In this document: positions 6,670-10,032 of the stretch, piece by piece
How the letters are laid out: each line of letters begins with the position of its first letter
How positions within the stretch are numbered: position 1 is the first letter of the stretch
From: Pontimonas sp.
GTDB lineage: Bacteria; Actinomycetota; Actinomycetes; Actinomycetales; Microbacteriaceae
Assembly: GCA_021741945.1 (NCBI GenBank)
Contig: JAIOWV010000040.1
Location: 1 to 10,032 of the forward strand
Reading direction: 5' to 3'
DNA: 10,032 bases
Made by a program: the position numbers and the translations under genes
The notes under the pieces: model-generated
What the model saw: only the letters and a program-made list of their open reading frames with translations
Told to the model about the DNA's origin: nothing
The model's database searches: none

Positions 6670-7460
6670 TGAGTTCGCGTCTCTACCATTTCTCTGGCAC
6701 GACTTTGGGCGCTATCGAATGGTGCGACTCCTCCGACCAAAAAACTCTGGTCGCCGACTCCTGGCGAGTGGAGGACGGCCACGTCGTTGCCATAGATCGA
6801 CACCGAGACCGATTCATGAGCTCTGCGACGGTGCTGGGGCTCGACGAATCGTTGGTGTCTAGATTTTGGGCGGCCGTCGTTGAGGCGCTACCGCGCACAG
6901 GGTCCTGGTTTCCTCGAGTCGAGGTTAGTCACACCGCGGGTGGGCCGACCCTTCGATACCTGGAGCGAGAAGCCCCCGATTGGCTCGATGCCGCGACGCT
7001 TGCCCCGGCTACCTACGACCCCCGAACGACACCCCTGAGGAAAGGCCCCGACCTTGAGGCATTGATGGCGCTTCGGCGCTCGGTGGCGGAGGTCGGCGCC
7101 ACTGAGGCGCTCATACTTTCCCCGGATGGGTGTGTGATCGAAGGCGCATATAGCAGCGTGATGCTCTGGCGCAAGGACAACAACGGGGTCTCCGTCGTCA
7201 GCCAGGAATTTCCGCGGATTCCGAGTGTCACCGAGTCAGTCCTGCGCGAGATTGCTGACGAACGTGGAGTCCCCGTCACCGAGGAGCGGGTTACCCTCGA
7301 GGATTGCGAGGGCGCCGAGGTGTGGGTTGTGAGCGCCCTGCACGGTATTCGCCTCGCCACCGCGGTTCACGGCGGCCCCCACCTCGAAACATCTCGGGCC
7401 AGGCGAGACCAGTGGCAGAACGCGTGGTGGTCCCGGCGCGCTCATCTTGAGGCGTCTTAG
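6669..7460 (+). CDS. pabC: Aminodeoxychorismate lyase-like PLP enzyme (class IV aminotransferase fold)
   Basis: PabC uses pyridoxal phosphate to eliminate pyruvate from aminodeoxychorismate, giving p-aminobenzoate for folate. The 263-residue length fits (E. coli 269). Fold-type IV landmarks are visible: the early DRHRDRF (43-49) where relatives have an HxxR motif, Lys125 in LRKGPDLEAL as the probable Schiff-base lysine, GATEALIL followed by GCVIEG (154-159, Glu158 matching the conserved Glu near PLP N1), PSVTESVLREIA (185-196, the phosphate-cup segment) and VVSALHGIR (220-228). Sequence alone separates lyase from D-amino-acid or branched-chain aminotransferase poorly, so the name rests on divergent pairing with pabB. 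The start ATG has no Shine-Dalgarno and a TANNNT box 6 bases upstream. The 3' end overlaps cydC on the opposite strand by 4 bases. Confidence 0.83.
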   Translation: MSSRLYHFSGTTLGAIEWCDSSDQKTLVADSWRVEDGHVVAIDRHRDRFMSSATVLGLDESLVSRFWAAVVEALPRTGSWFPRVEVSHTAGGPTLRYLEREAPDWLDAATLAPATYDPRTTPLRKGPDLEALMALRRSVAEVGATEALILSPDGCVIEGAYSSVMLWRKDNNGVSVVSQEFPRIPSVTESVLREIADERGVPVTEERVTLEDCEGAEVWVVSALHGIRLATAVHGGPHLETSRARRDQWQNAWWSRRAHLEAS

Positions 7461-9115
7461 TCTGACCCCAGCGTCACCGTGTGGGTGTAGCAACCCTCGG
7501 GAAGTGGGGTGTGCGAAATCACGAGCACAATTCTCTGGTCATCTTCCGAGGCCATACCGATGAGGTCGCGCATGACAGAATCGGCAAGCGCTGGCTCCAC
7601 ATTCGCGCTCGGTTCATCGAAAACGATCACGTCTCCACGGCTCAGCAGGGCTCGCGCCAAGGCAATACGTTGAGCTTGACCCCCCGAGACGAGCGCTCCA
7701 CGCTCCCCAACTGGCTCATCCAAACCCCCGCGATCACGAACCCATGCGGCTAAGCCCACTCGGTGAAGAACCGCCATGAGTTCAGCATCGCTCGCGTCAG
7801 GCTTCGCGAAGTTCAGATTGTGTCGAATGCTCGTGGCGAAGAGGTGTGGTGCTTGCTCACACAGCACAACGTGCTGTCGTAGTGTGTCCTGGCTGAGGTT
7901 CTTGGCTTCAACGCCCGACAGGCGATAGGAGCCTTCGTAGTCCAGGAACCTCACCAAAGCGAGGGCAAGGCTAGTCTTGCCCGAGCCACTGGGGCCTGAA
8001 ATCCACACCCGGTCGCCAGGCGCCACCGATAGCGACACAGGGTTCGACACTGGCGCGGAGCCACCGGGCCACCGAACACTCACATCCATGAGCTCAAGAG
8101 TCACCGGGGAGAGGACAATCCCTGGAGTTAGCGCGGGACTGTCAACGGGAATTTCAGCCGGAATCGTCTCCGGCAACATCTCTTCGATGCGAGCCGCACT
8201 GGCTTGAACCTGGCGCCAGGTCATAACCGCCCCGGGAACCATGGCCAGAGCTTCAAACAGGGCCAAGGGCACCAGGACCACGACCGCAAACGCGGGCCCA
8301 CTGAGCGCTTCCGCTGCGACCAGGGGCGCCACGGTCAAGGCCATAGCAATCAGAGCAACACCGCTGAAGAGCATGATGACACCCGCTGTCGAACCTATCG
8401 CTAATGCTTGGCGAAGCTCGAGTCGCTGAACGCTACGCGCACGACCGGCCAGCGCCCGATCAACGATCTCCCCAACCTCAAAGGCGTCAAACACTCGGCG
8501 ACGTTGATAAGTCTCATAGACTTCTGTGGCAAAATCCCCGCGAGCGGGAGCGATAACCTCCTCTGCGCGTGACGCAACGAGCACCGCAATGCTGAGGGCG
8601 CTCACCACCGCAATCAGCAGCACCATGGCCAAAACCGCGCCTGAAACGGGGCTAACCCAGCTCACCCCTACGACGCCCAGCACCACAATCACCAGAGAGC
8701 TGCCCAGCGGTGCAAGGAGTCTCAGCGGAAGATTCTGGAGGGTGTCCACATCGGCGATGAGGGTGCTCATCATCCCTCCACGACGCACCCCGATGATGCC
8801 GGCCGGTGCCAAAGGCACAAGCCGATCAAACATCCACAGTCGCACACGCGCGAGCTGCCGGAAGGCGAAATCATGCGAGCTCACCCGTTCCATATAGCGA
8901 AAAACTGCTCGGCCCAGCGCAAATGCCCTCACCCCCACAATGGCGAAGGCTAAATAGAGTATTGGCGGCGCCTCGGCGGCTCGAGTAATCAACCAGGCAG
9001 AGGTAGCGAGAAGTCCCACCGCCGACCCGGTAGCAGCAATCCCCCACAACAGGGGGACTACTGTTCCAAGGCCTCGGGGAACTGCCCTGGAGATTACGGA
9101 CCACGATGTCCTCAC
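7457..9115 (-). CDS. cydC: CydC subunit of the CydDC ABC transporter (cytochrome bd assembly)
   Basis: CydC pairs with CydD in a membrane ABC transporter needed for a functional cytochrome bd oxidase. It was first described as a cysteine/glutathione exporter; later work on the E. coli protein argues for heme transport. The 552 residues (E. coli 573) hold six predicted membrane helices in 17-292. The CydC-type signature GLLATSAWLITRAA lies at 34-47 and FRYMERVSSHDFAFR at 72-86. The ATPase domain has Walker A GPSGSGKT (374-381), Q-loop Gln421, signature VSGGQ (476-480), Walker B VIVFDE (496-501) and switch His535. The D-loop is unusual: SANVEPA where ABC proteins usually have SALD-like sequence. 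The start is GTG at 9115, in a GTGA overlap with the cydD stop; AGAAGG lies 12 bases upstream. The stop overlaps that of pabC. Confidence 0.95.
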   Translation of the reverse strand: MRTSWSVISRAVPRGLGTVVPLLWGIAATGSAVGLLATSAWLITRAAEAPPILYLAFAIVGVRAFALGRAVFRYMERVSSHDFAFRQLARVRLWMFDRLVPLAPAGIIGVRRGGMMSTLIADVDTLQNLPLRLLAPLGSSLVIVVLGVVGVSWVSPVSGAVLAMVLLIAVVSALSIAVLVASRAEEVIAPARGDFATEVYETYQRRRVFDAFEVGEIVDRALAGRARSVQRLELRQALAIGSTAGVIMLFSGVALIAMALTVAPLVAAEALSGPAFAVVVLVPLALFEALAMVPGAVMTWRQVQASAARIEEMLPETIPAEIPVDSPALTPGIVLSPVTLELMDVSVRWPGGSAPVSNPVSLSVAPGDRVWISGPSGSGKTSLALALVRFLDYEGSYRLSGVEAKNLSQDTLRQHVVLCEQAPHLFATSIRHNLNFAKPDASDAELMAVLHRVGLAAWVRDRGGLDEPVGERGALVSGGQAQRIALARALLSRGDVIVFDEPSANVEPALADSVMRDLIGMASEDDQRIVLVISHTPLPEGCYTHTVTLGSD

Positions 9116-10032
9116 GCGACCACCACGCCTTCTGGTGACACGGTAATCGTGGCGTGTGCGCGCCCGGCAACCGCGGGACGGTGAGTAATCACGAGCAGGC
9201 AGAAGCCGCGAGAGGCCATCTCGTCGATGCCCGCCACAACCTGGTTCTCAGTGTCGCTATCGAGCGCGCTGGTTACTTCATCAAGCAACAGCAGGGGGGT
9301 GTTTTTGGTCAACGCGCGATAGTAGCAACGCGCCAACGACAACCGTTGCGCTTGCCCACCGGAAAGCCCCGCACCCTCAACCCCGAGTGGCGAATCAGCA
9401 GGGACTCCCGGGAGCCCGGCGAGCCTGAGCGCGGTGACCATCGCCGGAGTGTCTCGATCTGCTCCCAGCGTGAGATTTTCCCCCACGGTCCCGAAGGTCA
9501 AATCTGGAGTCTGTGGGGCCCACGAGATGAGGCCTCGAAGCTCCGGATGGCCCAGCTCCACGCCTCCCTGACGAATAGAGCCACGATAGTCGCCAAAGCC
9601 AAGGAGCGCATCAAAAAAAGTTGATTTTCCGGCGCCGCTGGGGCCAACAACCGCGCACCACGTTCCCGGTTGGAGCGTGGTGGTGATTGGTCGGTGAACA
9701 GCCTCTCCGCTCCTCACCCCCTGAAAGTTATCCAGCGAGATAACCGCCGACCCAGGAGCCGCCCGCGCTAGCTTCACCGGGGTTATCGGAGCCGCCTCGA
9801 TGATGTCGAACGCATCGGAGGCGACCTGAAGACCCTCAGCCGCTGAATGGAACTGGGTGCCAACAGCGCGCAAAGGTATAAAAACCTCCGGAACCAACAA
9901 CAAGACAAAAAGGCCCAGCGAAAGAGGTATGTCCTCGCTTATCAGGCGAATTCCAACCGACACTGCCACCACAGCGACTGAGAGGCTTGCTGCCAGCTCC
10001 AGCACAAAGGCCGAAAGAAAACTCACTCGAAG
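9112..10032 (-). CDS. cydD: CydD subunit of the CydDC ABC transporter, partial (N-terminus beyond right edge)
   Basis: This is the C-terminal part of CydD, the partner of CydC in the transporter that supports cytochrome bd assembly. The frame is open to the right edge (306 codons); the GTG at 10026 lies inside a membrane helix and is almost certainly internal. Relatives have about 530-590 residues, so roughly 230-280 N-terminal residues are missing. Counting from that internal GTG as residue 1, two membrane segments (about 5-28 and 36-53) include PEVFIPLRAVGTQFH (46-60), typical of CydD. The ATPase domain has Walker A GPSGAGKS (128-135), Gln172 of the Q-loop, signature LSGGQ (221-225), Walker B LLLLDE (245-250), D-loop SALD (253-256) and switch His282. 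Unlike CydC, its D-loop is canonical. In actinobacteria cydA and cydB usually lie upstream of cydDC, so they are expected just beyond the right edge. Confidence 0.94.
   Translation of the reverse strand, partial: LRVSFLSAFVLELAASLSVAVVAVSVGIRLISEDIPLSLGLFVLLLVPEVFIPLRAVGTQFHSAAEGLQVASDAFDIIEAAPITPVKLARAAPGSAVISLDNFQGVRSGEAVHRPITTTLQPGTWCAVVGPSGAGKSTFFDALLGFGDYRGSIRQGGVELGHPELRGLISWAPQTPDLTFGTVGENLTLGADRDTPAMVTALRLAGLPGVPADSPLGVEGAGLSGGQAQRLSLARCYYRALTKNTPLLLLDEVTSALDSDTENQVVAGIDEMASRGFCLLVITHRPAVAGRAHATITVSPEGVVVA

Noticed and set aside
10024..10026. GTG as the true start of cydD
   Set aside because: It would begin the protein inside a membrane helix and omit about half of the usual length. 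The frame stays open upstream to the window edge, so the gene is simply cut by the window.

Overview
The window looks like chromosome from a compact, GC-rich actinobacterium. The Microbacteriaceae are my best guess, from the style of the CydC, LeuRS and ComE proteins, the frequent GTG starts and the lack of non-coding DNA; this placement is inference. Seven protein genes fill the window. There is no RNA gene, mobile element, CRISPR array or gene-free stretch over 300 bases. The largest gap is 87 bases (2704-2790). All the genes belong to known families, and I do not see an undescribed multi-gene system.

Left part, minus strand, in transcription order: pabB (6657-5323), leuS (5319-2791), comEA (2703-2005) and comEC (2008 to the left edge, cut off). 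pabB and leuS are 3 bases apart; comEA and comEC share a 4-base GTGA overlap. ComEA and ComEC form the DNA-binding and channel part of natural transformation. LeuRS charges leucine tRNA. PabB makes aminodeoxychorismate for folate. pabC (6669-7460, plus strand) encodes the next folate enzyme and diverges from pabB with only 11 bases between the two start codons.

Right part, minus strand: cydD (cut by the right edge, ends 9112) and cydC (9115-7457) encode the two halves of the CydDC ABC transporter needed to assemble cytochrome bd oxidase. They also share a GTGA overlap. cydC and pabC converge, and their stop codons overlap.

The most interesting signal is in the start regions. All four genes whose start is visible and does not overlap an upstream gene (pabC, pabB, leuS, comEA) have a TANNNT hexamer followed by exactly 6 bases and then the start codon. 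This is the geometry expected of leaderless transcripts that begin on the start codon. The two GTGA-coupled starts (comEC, cydC) lack it. In the pabB/pabC gap the two hexamers face each other, and each reaches into the other gene's start codon, so the two promoters probably exclude one another. The leuS hexamer is formed by the last two sense codons of pabB.
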